Position numbers and translations under genes: made by a program. Shown here in pieces: positions 56,287 through 64,000 of a DNA stretch of 64,000 nt (positions are counted from its first letter, which is position 1; each line of letters begins with the position of its first letter). The DNA comes from Nocardioides terrigena. GTDB lineage: Bacteria > Actinomycetota > Actinomycetes > Propionibacteriales > Nocardioidaceae. The stretch spans positions 1-64,000 of the forward strand of contig NZ_PZYY01000002.1 of the NCBI RefSeq assembly GCF_003047265.1, read 5' to 3'. Under the pieces are notes generated by a model, which saw nothing but the letters and a program-made list of their open reading frames with translations, was not told the origin of the DNA and searched no databases.

Positions 56287-57480
56287 ATGCCTGACCATTC
56301 CCAGACCGACGCCGCGTCGCTGGTGGACGAGGTCGTCGAGAAGTACTCCGACGAGCTGGTCGACCTGCGTCGTGACCTGCACGCCCACCCCGAGCTCAGC
56401 TGGACCGAGTCCCGCACCACCGACCGGATCGTCGAGCACCTCGACGGCACCGGGTGGTCGCTGGCCCGTCTCGACGGCGGAGGGGTGGTCGCGGACATCG
56501 GCGAGGGCAGGGGACTGGTGGCGCTGCGGGCCGACCTCGACGCGCTGCCGATCGACGACCTCACCAACGACCCGTGGAGCAGCACCGTCCCCGGCGTCGC
56601 GCACGCCTGCGGGCACGACGTCCACACCAGCGGCCTCGTCGGTGCCGGACTCGCGCTCGCCGCCGTGCACGAGCACGGCCTGCTGCCCGGCCGGGTGCGG
56701 CTGCTCTTCCAGCCGGCCGAGGAGGTCATGCCCGGAGGGGCGCTGCACCTCATCCGGGCCGGAGCCCTCGACGGCGTCCAGCACGTCTTCGGCCTCCACT
56801 GCGACCCCAGCCTCGACGTCGGCCGCGTCGGGATGCGCGAGGGCCCGATCACCGGCGCCGCCGACCACCTCAGCGTCCGGCTCGCCGGCAAGGGCGGCCA
56901 CACCAGCCGCCCGCACCTCACCGAGGACCTCACCTTCGCGATCGGCAAGCTCATCACCGAGCTGCCCGCGATCCTGAGCCGCCGCCTCGACCCCCGGGCC
57001 GGCGTGAGCGTCGTGTGGGGCATGGTCCGGGCCGGGTCGGCCCCCAACGTCATCCCGCACGCCGGCCTCGTGGCCGGCACCGTGCGGATGCTCGACGCGG
57101 TCGCCTGGGCCGACGCCGAGCACCTCGTGCGACAGCTCATCTCCCAGATCGTCTCGCCGTACGGCGTGACGGCGGAGGTCACCTACCAGCGCGGCGTCCC
57201 GCCGGTGGTCAACGCCTCGGCGAGCACCCGGGTCCTGGGCGAGGCCGTCGAGCGCGTCCTCGGGCCGCACGGCCACGTCTCCACCCAGCAGAGCCTGGGC
57301 GGGGAGGACTTCGGGTGGTACCTCGACAAGGTGCCCGGCGCGATGGCGCGCCTCGGCACCCGGTCGCCGGGCGGTCCGACGTACGACCTCCACCAGGGCA
57401 ACCTGCGCGTGGACGAGCGCGCCACCATGATCGGCGCGCGCGTGCTCGCCGAGTCGGCCGTCACCGCGCTGCGCGGCTAG
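56287..57480 (+). CDS. M20-family amidohydrolase
   Basis: A 397-residue M20D-type metallohydrolase (N-acyl amino acid or hippurate-like amidohydrolases). Metal-binding regions: AHPELSWTESRTTDRI, ALRADLDALPIDD, HACGHDVHTSGLVGAGLAL, LFQPAEEVMPGGALHLIRAG and GEDFGWYLDKVPGAMARLG. The lid domain holds LSVRLAGKGGHTSRPHLTED and APNVIPHAGLVAGTVRML. The ATG at 56287 is behind GGGGAG; an ATG at 56275 is also in frame. The substrate is unknown. It ends 30 bases before the convergent ABC permease gene. Confidence 0.93.
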   Translation: MPDHSQTDAASLVDEVVEKYSDELVDLRRDLHAHPELSWTESRTTDRIVEHLDGTGWSLARLDGGGVVADIGEGRGLVALRADLDALPIDDLTNDPWSSTVPGVAHACGHDVHTSGLVGAGLALAAVHEHGLLPGRVRLLFQPAEEVMPGGALHLIRAGALDGVQHVFGLHCDPSLDVGRVGMREGPITGAADHLSVRLAGKGGHTSRPHLTEDLTFAIGKLITELPAILSRRLDPRAGVSVVWGMVRAGSAPNVIPHAGLVAGTVRMLDAVAWADAEHLVRQLISQIVSPYGVTAEVTYQRGVPPVVNASASTRVLGEAVERVLGPHGHVSTQQSLGGEDFGWYLDKVPGAMARLGTRSPGGPTYDLHQGNLRVDERATMIGARVLAESAVTALRG

Positions 57481-57510
57481 GGCGTCGCCCCGGCCGCGCA
57501 GGCGGTCCGG

Positions 57511-58803
57511 CTATTCCTTGCGGTAGGGCACGCCGTCGGCGGCCGGGGGCCGCGAGCGGCCGACGAGGCCGGCCACGGCGAAGATCGTGATGACGTAGGG
57601 CAGCATCAGCATGAACTGGCTGGGCACCGGGGAGCCGAGGACCGCCAGCACGCCCTGGAGGTTGGTCGCGAAGCCGAAGAGCAGCGCAGCCAGGGTCGCC
57701 CGGATGGGGTCCCACTTGCCGAAGATCACCGCGGCGAGGGCGATGTAGCCCGCACCCCCGGTCATCTCGCGGTTGAACTGGGGGACCGACACCAGGGTGT
57801 AGAAGGCGCCGCCCATGCCGGCGATCGCTCCCGCCAGGAGGATCGTCCGGTAGCGGGTGCGGTTGACCTTGATCCCCACCGTGTCGGCGGCCAGGGGGTG
57901 CTCACCGACGGCGCGGACCCGCAGGCCCCACCGGGTGCGGTAGAGCGCGAAGGCCACCAGCGCGACCACGATGTAGAGCAGGTAGACGATGGCGGTCTGC
58001 CGGAAGAAGACCGGGCCGATCAGGGGGATGTCGCCCAGCACCGGGATCGGCACCCGCGGGAAGCGGGGCGGCGTGTTGAGGGCGGGGGTGTTGGTCGCCA
58101 GCACCTGGCTGAAGAGGAAGCTGGTGAGGCCGATGACGAGCACGTTGAGCACCACGCCGACGATGACCTGGTCGACGAAGTAGGTGATCGCGAACAGGCC
58201 CAGCACCAGCGCGACGAGCGCGCCGGCGACCATTGCCGCCAGCAGCCCGACCCAGGGTGAGCCGGTCAGCGAGCCCACCAGGGCCGCCGCGAAGGCGCCG
58301 AAGAGCAGCTGGCCGTCGATGGCGATGTTGACGACGCCCGCCCGCTCGCCCAGGACGCCGCCGAGGGCGCCGAAGACGAGGGGCACGGCGAGCGCGATGG
58401 ACCCGGCCAGCAGGCCGACCACGGGCACGGACTCGCCGGCCGCGGCCCAGGTCAGGAAGCCCGCCATCCAGGCGACGGCGAAGGCCGCCAGCACCCACAT
58501 GGGGGTGCTGCGGCGGGCGACGTAGCGGCGTACGGACTCGGCGGTCAGCAGCGCGCACACCGCTGTGAGGGTCCAGGCGCCGGCCATCGACGGCACCGTC
58601 AGCTCGGGCAGGGCCACGAAGTCGGTGCTGGCCGCGAGGCGGAAGGTCGTCTCGCCGTCCTGGGGGGCGAGCAGGAGGATCAGCACCATGCCCAGGGTCA
58701 GGACACCGAAGATGATCGCCACCTTGCGGCTCACGACCGGGACGGTGTCGATCACCGGACCGGCGGTGGGCACGGGAGCGGGGGACAAGCCGGTGGTGCT
58801 CAC
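57511..58803 (-). CDS. ABC transporter permease (BMP-type nucleoside importer)
   Basis: A 430-residue integral membrane subunit with about ten helices, of the branched-chain/ribose-like permease class used by BMP-family importers. Indicators: FGALGGVLGERAGVVNIAIDGQLLFGAFAAALVGSLTG, GLFAITYFVDQVIVGVVLNVLVIGLTSFLFSQV, and GLRVRAVGEHPLAADTVGIKVNRTRYRTILLAGAIAGMGGAFY. It starts at GTG 58803, overlapping the stop of the other permease (GTGA). It is the last gene of the transporter operon. Confidence 0.93.
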   Translation of the reverse strand: MSTTGLSPAPVPTAGPVIDTVPVVSRKVAIIFGVLTLGMVLILLLAPQDGETTFRLAASTDFVALPELTVPSMAGAWTLTAVCALLTAESVRRYVARRSTPMWVLAAFAVAWMAGFLTWAAAGESVPVVGLLAGSIALAVPLVFGALGGVLGERAGVVNIAIDGQLLFGAFAAALVGSLTGSPWVGLLAAMVAGALVALVLGLFAITYFVDQVIVGVVLNVLVIGLTSFLFSQVLATNTPALNTPPRFPRVPIPVLGDIPLIGPVFFRQTAIVYLLYIVVALVAFALYRTRWGLRVRAVGEHPLAADTVGIKVNRTRYRTILLAGAIAGMGGAFYTLVSVPQFNREMTGGAGYIALAAVIFGKWDPIRATLAALLFGFATNLQGVLAVLGSPVPSQFMLMLPYVITIFAVAGLVGRSRPPAADGVPYRKE

Positions 58804-60068
58804 TTCGCCTCCTTGGCGGGGAGCCGGAAGATCGCGCGGACCAGGGGCGGTGCGGCGATGAAGAGGACGATGAGGGACTGGACGACCAGCACGATGTCGA
58901 CCGGGATGCCCTCCGAGGCCTGCATGGAGAAGCCGCCGGCCTTGAACGCACCGAAGAGCAGCCCGGCGCCGAGGATGCCGAGTGGTCGGGACCGCCCGAG
59001 CAGGGCCACGGTGATGGCGTCGAAGCCGATGCCGGCGTCGAGGTCGACCGTGACACCGCTGGTGACGGTGCCGAGCACCTGGTTGGCGCCCGCCAGGCCC
59101 ACGAGGGCGCCGGCGATCAGCATCACGACGACGTAGGTGCGACCGACGTCGATGCCCGAGGCGCGGGCGGCGCTGGGGTTCTCGCCGACGGCGCGGATGC
59201 GGTAGCCGAGCGTGGAGCGACCGAGCAGCCACCACACCACGGCCACGGCGACCAGTGCGAGCAGGAACCCGAGGTGCAGGTTGAAGCGCTCGCCCAGGAT
59301 CTTGGGCAGGACAGCTGTCTCCAGGGCCGGGGCCGACTTGGGGTTGCCCGAGCCGGGGGCCTGCAGCAGCTCCTGCCGGGAGAGCATGAAGAAGACGAGG
59401 TAGAAGCCGACGTAGTTGAGCATGATCGTGACGATCACCTCGTGGGCCCCGGTGCGGGCCTTGAGGACGCCCGCGATGCCGGCCCACAGGGCTCCGGCGA
59501 CCATGCCCGCCACGATGGCCAGCGGCAGGTGCAGTGCGGTCGGGAGCTCGACGTTGGCGGCGACCCAGCCGGACGCGGCGCCGGCCAGCAGCATCTGCCC
59601 GCGACCACCGATGTTGAACATGCCGGCACGGAACGCCAGGCCGACCCCGAGCCCGGCCGCGATGAGCGGCGCGGCGAACTTGAGGGTCTCGGTGAGGGGG
59701 CGGATCTGGGTGGCGAAGTCGTCGACCCGGTCGTTGTAGACCGCACCACGGAAGAGCGCCGTGTAGGCGCCCCAGATCGCGTCCCAGGTGGCCTGGAAGA
59801 AGTCGCCCGGCCGTGCGAAGACGTACGACGTGGTCTCACGGACGCGCTCGTCGGTGAGCGCGATCATCAGCGAGCCGACCGCGACGGCCAGGACCACGGC
59901 CAGCACGCCCGCCAGGGCGTTGCCCGAGGCGATCTCCCGCAGCATCGAGTGCGACCGGCTGGGCCCCGCGGACTCCGGCGTCGTCGGCTCGGGGGCCTCG
60001 GTGGTCGTGGGCCCGGAGCCGCCGAGCTTCTCGGCCTCGGTGGGGGTGTTGTCGTCGGTGCCGCTCAC
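58800..60068 (-). CDS. ABC transporter permease (BMP-type nucleoside importer)
   Basis: A 422-residue paralogous permease. A polar, acidic N-terminal region (about 1-45) leads into the hydrophobic domain. GVGLAFRAGMFNIGGRGQMLLAGAASGWVAA and ALWAGIAGVLKARTGAHEVIVTIMLNYVGFYLV match the family. SRSLGILGAGLLFGAFKAGGFSMQ-type text lies near the end. Start GTG 60068 overlaps the ATPase gene stop (GTGA). With the next permease it forms the membrane channel heterodimer. Confidence 0.93.
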   Translation of the reverse strand: MSGTDDNTPTEAEKLGGSGPTTTEAPEPTTPESAGPSRSHSMLREIASGNALAGVLAVVLAVAVGSLMIALTDERVRETTSYVFARPGDFFQATWDAIWGAYTALFRGAVYNDRVDDFATQIRPLTETLKFAAPLIAAGLGVGLAFRAGMFNIGGRGQMLLAGAASGWVAANVELPTALHLPLAIVAGMVAGALWAGIAGVLKARTGAHEVIVTIMLNYVGFYLVFFMLSRQELLQAPGSGNPKSAPALETAVLPKILGERFNLHLGFLLALVAVAVVWWLLGRSTLGYRIRAVGENPSAARASGIDVGRTYVVVMLIAGALVGLAGANQVLGTVTSGVTVDLDAGIGFDAITVALLGRSRPLGILGAGLLFGAFKAGGFSMQASEGIPVDIVLVVQSLIVLFIAAPPLVRAIFRLPAKEAK

Positions 60069-61579
60069 GCGATCATGTCCTTCGGTCGCTCGCCGGTCAT
60101 CATCAGTCCGAGGGTCTCGCGGGGGGTGTCGCCCGGCACGATGCCGATGACCTGCCCGCGGTAGAGCACCATGATCCGGTCGGCCAGGGCGACGACCTCG
60201 TCGAGCTCGGTCGACACGACCAGCACGGGGATACCGCGGTCGCGGGTGGCGATGACCTGCTTGTGGATGAACTCGATGGAGCCCACGTCGACACCCCGGG
60301 TCGGCTGGGCGGCCACCAGGAGGCGCAGGTCGCGGGAGAGCTCGCGCGCGACGACGACCTTCTGCTGGTTGCCGCCGGACAGCTTGTCCGCATGGGTGTG
60401 GATGTCTGGGGCGCGGACGTCGTACTCCTTCAGCTTCTGCTCCGCGAACTCCTCGAGCGCGTCCCTGCGCAGCGACCCGCGACGGACGAAGGGGGAGCGG
60501 AAGCTGCGGTTGAGCATGAGGTTCTCGGCGATGGAGAAGCCACCCACGAGGCCGTCCTCCTGACGGTCCTCGGGGACGAAGCCGACTCCCGCGTCGAGGA
60601 CCTGCCGCACGGACCGGCCGACGAGCTGCTTGCCGTCGAGCGTGACCGAGCCCTCGACGTGCTCCTGGAGCCCGAGGATGGCCTCGGTGAGCTCGGTCTG
60701 GCCGTTGCCCTGCACGCCGGCGACGCAGAGCACCTCACCGGCGCGGATGGTGAAGGTGATGCCGTCGAGGTGGACGCGGCCGAGCGCGTCGCGCACCCGG
60801 AGGTCCTGCACGACCAGCGCGTCGTCGCCCAGCTGGGGCTCGTCCTTGTGGACGACCAGCTCGACCGGGCGGCCGACCATGAGCGAGGCGAGCTCGGCGT
60901 TGGTGGCGGTCGGCTTCGCCTCGCCGACGACCTTGCCGAGGCGGATCACCGTGATCTTGTCGGCGACCTCGCGGACCTCACGCAGCTTGTGGGTGATGAA
61001 GACGATCGCCTTGCCGGCCTCCTTGAGCTGGCGCATGATCTGCATCAGCTCGTCGGTCTCCTGGGGCGTCAGGACCGCGGTCGGCTCGTCGAACACCAGC
61101 ACCTGGGCGTCGCGCGACAGGGCCTTGATGATCTCGACGCGCTGCTGGACACCGACGGGGAGCTCCTCCACCAGGGCGTCGGGGTCGACGTGGAAGCCGA
61201 ACCGCTCGGAGATCTCGTTGACGCGCTCGCGGGCGGCGGCGACGTCGAGGGTCCCGGCGACGCCGGTGGACTCGTTGCCGAGCATGACGTTCTCGGCGAC
61301 GGTGAAGACCGGGATCAGCATGAAGTGCTGGTGCACCATGCCGATGCCGGCCGCCATGGCGTCTCCGGGGCCGGTGAAGTGCTGCACCTGGTCGTCCAGC
61401 ACGATCTCGCCCTCGTCGGCCTGGTAGAGGCCGTAGAGGACGTTCATCAGCGTGGACTTGCCGGCGCCGTTCTCGCCCAGGAGGCAGTGGACCTCACCGG
61501 GGGACACCTCGAGCGAGATCGAGTCGTTGGCGACCAACGAGCCGAAGCGCTTGGTGATGTTGCGAAGGACAAGCTTCAT
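60065..61579 (-). CDS. ABC transporter ATP-binding protein (double-domain)
   Basis: A 504-residue ATPase with two fused nucleotide-binding domains, as in sugar and nucleoside importers. First domain: Walker A CLLGENGAGKSTLMNVLYG, signature ELPVGVQQRVEIIKAL, Walker B VLVFDEPTAVLTP, H-loop VFITHKLREV. The second domain is degenerate at Walker A (CVAGVQGNGQTELTEAI) but keeps LSGGNQQKVVVARELSRDLRLLVAAQPTRGVD. The first gene of the overlapping permease set, it lies downstream of the BMP gene after a hairpin. Confidence 0.95.
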   Translation of the reverse strand: MKLVLRNITKRFGSLVANDSISLEVSPGEVHCLLGENGAGKSTLMNVLYGLYQADEGEIVLDDQVQHFTGPGDAMAAGIGMVHQHFMLIPVFTVAENVMLGNESTGVAGTLDVAAARERVNEISERFGFHVDPDALVEELPVGVQQRVEIIKALSRDAQVLVFDEPTAVLTPQETDELMQIMRQLKEAGKAIVFITHKLREVREVADKITVIRLGKVVGEAKPTATNAELASLMVGRPVELVVHKDEPQLGDDALVVQDLRVRDALGRVHLDGITFTIRAGEVLCVAGVQGNGQTELTEAILGLQEHVEGSVTLDGKQLVGRSVRQVLDAGVGFVPEDRQEDGLVGGFSIAENLMLNRSFRSPFVRRGSLRRDALEEFAEQKLKEYDVRAPDIHTHADKLSGGNQQKVVVARELSRDLRLLVAAQPTRGVDVGSIEFIHKQVIATRDRGIPVLVVSTELDEVVALADRIMVLYRGQVIGIVPGDTPRETLGLMMTGERPKDMIA

Positions 61580-61628
61580 GGGACCGCATCCTATTCACGC
61601 GGGGCCGGCCGGCTCCGCGGGGACGTGC

Positions 61629-61664
61629 CACGGGGAGGCCGACCTCGCGGTCGACCTCCCCGTG
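61629..61664 (-). terminator. Hairpin between bmp and the ABC ATPase
   Basis: CACGGGGAGGCCGACC pairs with GGTCGACCTCCCCGTG (one mismatch) around TCGC. It lies in the 109-base gap after the lipoprotein gene. A partial terminator here would make more binding protein than ATPase and permeases, as in many importers. Confidence 0.65.
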
Positions 61665-61688
61665 CTGGAACTACTGGCTCTCGCTACC

Positions 61689-62789
61689 TCACTGGTCGAG
61701 GTAGGAGGTCACCTCGATCGAGCCGTCGATGATGCCGGCCTTGACCTCCTCGAGCTCGTCGGCGAGCGTGTCGGAGATCTTGCTCTCGAAGTTGTGGAAC
61801 GGCGCCAGGCCGACCCCACCGTTCTCGAGGGTGCCGACGTAGGTCTCGGCGTCGAACTCGTCGTTGCCCGCGGACATCACGGCCTCGTAGGTCGAGACCT
61901 TCATGTCCTTGAGGATCGAGGTCATGACGACGTCCTGGGTGTTGGGGTCGGTCTCGAACAGGTCGGCGTCGACGCCGAGCATCGCGACGTCCTCGCCGGA
62001 GTCGGCGATGGCGGTCAGCGCGCCCTGGTAGATCGGGCCGCCCACGGGCAGGATCACGTCGGCGCCCTGGTCGAGGATGCGACGCGCGGTGCTGGTCGCC
62101 GCCTCGTTGGCCTCGAAGCCGCCGGTGAAGGAGCCCTTCTCGCCGCCCTCGAAGCCGATGACCTCGACGTCCTTGCCCTTCTCTTCGGCGTAGTACTCCG
62201 CGCCCTGCTTGAAGCCGTCCATGAAGATCGTGACGGTCGGGAACGGCTGGCCGCCGAAGGTGCCGACGGTGCCCGTCTTGGTGTAGTCGGCGGCCGCGTA
62301 GCCGGCGAGGAACGCCGCCTCGGCGGTGTTGTAGAGGAGCGGCTTGATGTTGTCCGCGTCCTTGGTGCCGTCAAAGTCGTTGTCGGCCGCGTCGTCGATG
62401 AGGATGTAGTCGATGTCCGGGTTGGCGGTGGCGGACTCGACGGTCGCCGCGGACAGCGCGAAACCGACCGTCACGATGGCGTTGCAGCCCTGGGAGACGA
62501 GGGCCTCCAGGTTGGGGCCGTAGTCGTTCTCGCTGTTGGACTCGACGGGGATCAGCTCCACGCCGAGCTCCTCGGCCGCCTGCTCGGCGCCTTCGAAGCC
62601 CAGCTGGTTGAAGGACTTGTCGTCGAAGCCGCCCGCGTCGGACACGATGCACGGCTGGAAGTCGCTCGCCGCCTCGGTCTCGGTGCCGCTGCCGGCCTCC
62701 TCCTCGGGTGCCTCGCCGCAAGCAGCCAGGGACGCGGTGGCGATCAGTGCCACGATGCCGCCGGTGACGACCTTCCTCGTGTTCCTCAC
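61689..62789 (-). CDS. BMP-family substrate-binding lipoprotein
   Basis: A 366-residue exported lipoprotein of the BMP (PnrA-like) family that binds purine nucleosides. The signal peptide ends at the lipobox SLAACGEA with Cys near residue 24. Family text: CIVSDAGGFDDKSFNQLGFEGAEQAAEELG, LVSQGCNAIVTVGFALSAATVESATANPDIDYILIDDAA, and VGTFGGQPFPTVTIFMDGFKQGAEYY. IIVPVGGPIYQG-like text (DVILPVGGPIYQGALTAI) also fits. The start is GTG 62789 behind TTGGAGGG. It delivers to the ABC proteins downstream. Divergent cdd-deoA supports nucleoside uptake. Confidence 0.95.
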   Translation of the reverse strand: MRNTRKVVTGGIVALIATASLAACGEAPEEEAGSGTETEAASDFQPCIVSDAGGFDDKSFNQLGFEGAEQAAEELGVELIPVESNSENDYGPNLEALVSQGCNAIVTVGFALSAATVESATANPDIDYILIDDAADNDFDGTKDADNIKPLLYNTAEAAFLAGYAAADYTKTGTVGTFGGQPFPTVTIFMDGFKQGAEYYAEEKGKDVEVIGFEGGEKGSFTGGFEANEAATSTARRILDQGADVILPVGGPIYQGALTAIADSGEDVAMLGVDADLFETDPNTQDVVMTSILKDMKVSTYEAVMSAGNDEFDAETYVGTLENGGVGLAPFHNFESKISDTLADELEEVKAGIIDGSIEVTSYLDQ

Positions 62790-62810
62790 AAAAACCCTCC
62801 AAGATCACAT

Positions 62811-62829
62811 CGCCCCCGGACTGGGGGCG
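62811..62829 (-). other. Leader hairpin upstream of bmp
   Basis: CGCCCCC and GGGGGCG with a 5-base loop, in the 5' leader of the bmp transcript about 20 bases before its start. It may be a regulatory stem or stabiliser. It does not match a riboswitch family I know. Confidence 0.35.
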
Positions 62830-62952
62830 CATATCGGGAGAATGATGCCCCCCACCGGGCGCTCGTGGGTAGCGAAGCGCCGATCCGTCACCCGGTTGTG
62901 ACCTGTTTGCCGCCTGACGCCCCTCGGGCGTCATACGTCATAGTTGCTCACG

Positions 62953-63342
62953 ATGAACTGGACACAGCTGCGCGCCGAGGCCGTCACCGCCATGGGCCAC
63001 GCCTACGCGCCCTACTCACACTTCCCCGTCGGAGCCGCGGCGCTCGTCGACGACGGCCGCCTCGTCGTGGGCTGCAACGTCGAGAACGCGGCGTACGGCG
63101 TGACGCTCTGCGCCGAGTGCGGCCTCGTGTCGTCGCTGCACGCCACGGGCGGCGGGAGACTGACCCACTTCGTGTGCGTCAACGCCGACGGCGCCGTGAT
63201 CATGCCGTGCGGCCGCTGCCGCCAGCTGCTCTGGGAGCACGGCGGCGCCGAGCTCCTCGTCGAGACGCCCGAGGGCGTCCGCACCATGGCCGATGTGCTG
63301 CCGATGGCCTTCGGACCCGACGACCTGAAGGACATCACGTGA
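62953..63342 (+). CDS. cdd: Cytidine deaminase
   Basis: A 129-residue tetrameric-type cytidine deaminase that converts cytidine or deoxycytidine to uridine forms. The zinc site is complete: GCNVENAAYGVTLCAECGLVSSL supplies Cys and the catalytic Glu, and MPCGRCRQLLWEH the other Cys ligands. AYAPYSHFPVGAAAL is the usual start. I begin at ATG 62953; a TTG at 62944 is in frame. Its stop overlaps the deoA start (GTGA), so the two are coupled. Confidence 0.95.
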   Translation: MNWTQLRAEAVTAMGHAYAPYSHFPVGAAALVDDGRLVVGCNVENAAYGVTLCAECGLVSSLHATGGGRLTHFVCVNADGAVIMPCGRCRQLLWEHGGAELLVETPEGVRTMADVLPMAFGPDDLKDIT

Positions 63343-64000
63343 CGCACGACGCCATCGAGGTCATCAGCGCCAAGCGCGACCGCCAGGCCCTCACCGACAG
63401 CCAGATCGACTGGGTCATCGACGCCTACACCCGTGGTGACGTCGCCGACGAGCAGATGTCGGCGCTGGCCATGGCCATCCTGCTCAACGGCATGGACCTG
63501 CGTGAGATCTCCCGCTGGACCGACGCCATGATCGCGTCGGGGGAGCGGATGGACTTCTCCTCGCTGTCGCGCCCGACGGCCGACAAGCACTCGACCGGCG
63601 GTGTCGGCGACAAGATCACCCTCCCGCTGGCCCCCCTCGTCGCCGCGTGCGGCGTCGCGGTGCCCCAGCTCTCCGGTCGCGGCCTCGGCCACACCGGCGG
63701 CACGCTCGACAAGCTCGAGGCGATCCCCGGCTGGCGGGCCGCGCTCTCCAACGACGAGATGCTGGCCCAGCTCGAGGACGTCGGCGCGGTCATCTGCGCC
63801 GCCGGCGACGGCCTCGCGCCCGCCGACAAGAAGCTCTACGCCCTGCGCGACGTCACCGGCACGGTCGAGGCGATCCCGCTGATCGCCAGCTCGATCATGT
63901 CCAAGAAGATCGCCGAGGGCACCGGCGCGCTGGTCCTCGACGTCAAGGTCGGCACCGGCGCCTTCATGAAGGACCTCGACCGGGCCCGCGAGCTCGCCGA
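63339..64000 (+). CDS. deoA: Thymidine phosphorylase, partial (runs off window end)
   Basis: The first about 220 residues of a pyrimidine nucleoside phosphorylase, which splits thymidine or uridine to base and sugar phosphate. Conserved text: VIDAYTRGDVADEQMSALAMAILLNGMD, RPTADKHSTGGVGDKITLPLAPLVAACG with the phosphate-binding KHSTGG, SGRGLGHTGGTLDKLEAIPG, and the later SIMSKKIAEGTGALVLDVKVGTGAFMKD. It starts at GTG 63339, overlapping cdd. No stop occurs before base 64000. It completes a salvage unit with cdd and the divergent importer. Confidence 0.95.
   Translation, partial: MTHDAIEVISAKRDRQALTDSQIDWVIDAYTRGDVADEQMSALAMAILLNGMDLREISRWTDAMIASGERMDFSSLSRPTADKHSTGGVGDKITLPLAPLVAACGVAVPQLSGRGLGHTGGTLDKLEAIPGWRAALSNDEMLAQLEDVGAVICAAGDGLAPADKKLYALRDVTGTVEAIPLIASSIMSKKIAEGTGALVLDVKVGTGAFMKDLDRARELA

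Overview
The window is 64 kb of very GC-rich DNA (third codon positions almost all G or C) with tightly packed, often overlapping genes and many GTG starts. It looks like the chromosome of a high-GC actinobacterium. F420-dependent oxidoreductase, DUF222/HNH protein, DUF6350, DUF3017, monomeric NADP isocitrate dehydrogenase and the sucCD-purN-purH-folD-mdh neighbourhood all fit Nocardioides or a close relative. That placement is inference from gene content; no rRNA or other phylogenetic marker is present. I see no insertion sequence, phage, CRISPR array, tRNA or rRNA gene.

Layout. 0.1-5 kb: DUF222/HNH protein, a secreted DUF1906 protein with peptidoglycan-binding repeats, a small internally duplicated protein, and a SigE-family sigma factor with its membrane partner. 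5-9.5 kb (minus): an F420-dependent oxidoreductase, MpaB-type protein and acyl-CoA dehydrogenase in overlapping frames, preceded by DUF2071 and YbaK proteins. 9.5-11.8 kb: tandem glycerophosphodiester phosphodiesterases, one cytoplasmic and one secreted. 11.8-15.4 kb: a divergent PspC envelope-stress locus (PspC/LiaF-like protein facing a PspC-histidine kinase and LuxR-type regulator). 15.5-23.1 kb: amino-acid permease, UspA, small membrane protein, PcrA helicase, M23 peptidase, stand-alone B12-binding protein, photolyase. 23.2-25.4 kb: sucCD with a strong terminator. 25.4-28.6 kb (minus): a duplicated lipoprotein and a sigma-like domain fused to a membrane-anchored extracellular domain. 28.7-34.6 kb: DUF6350, purN, a ZTP (pfl) riboswitch, purH, folD, DUF3017, and convergent mdh. 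34.7-44.9 kb: lipoprotein, aquaporin, icd, MFS exporter, secreted lipase, trpS, 2'-5' RNA ligase-like protein, YihY-type protein. 44.9-46.4 kb: an AbiEi/DUF559-like gene bracketed by palindromic repeats. 46.4-50 kb: sdhCAB with a possible iron box. 50-56.2 kb: glycosyltransferase and mutA-mutB-meaB. 56.3-64 kb: M20 amidohydrolase, a BMP-type nucleoside ABC transporter, and divergent cdd-deoA cut by the window end.

The core metabolic theme is the TCA cycle: sucCD, mdh, icd and sdhCAB are all present, and MutAB/MeaB feeds propionyl-CoA-derived methylmalonyl-CoA into succinyl-CoA. A second theme is purine and one-carbon metabolism (purN, purH, folD under ZTP control). A third is nucleoside salvage (BMP/ABC importer, cytidine deaminase, thymidine phosphorylase). 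A regulatory theme is the -10-like TANNNT hexamer placed 6-7 nt before several start codons, which suggests leaderless transcripts.

Most of the window is conserved chromosome. I did not find a convincing new multi-gene system. The best candidates for novelty are the palindromic repeat family around the AbiEi/DUF559-like gene, the sigma-membrane fusion protein, the overlapping F420/MpaB/acyl-CoA dehydrogenase trio with its upstream inverted repeat, and the solitary B12-binding protein.
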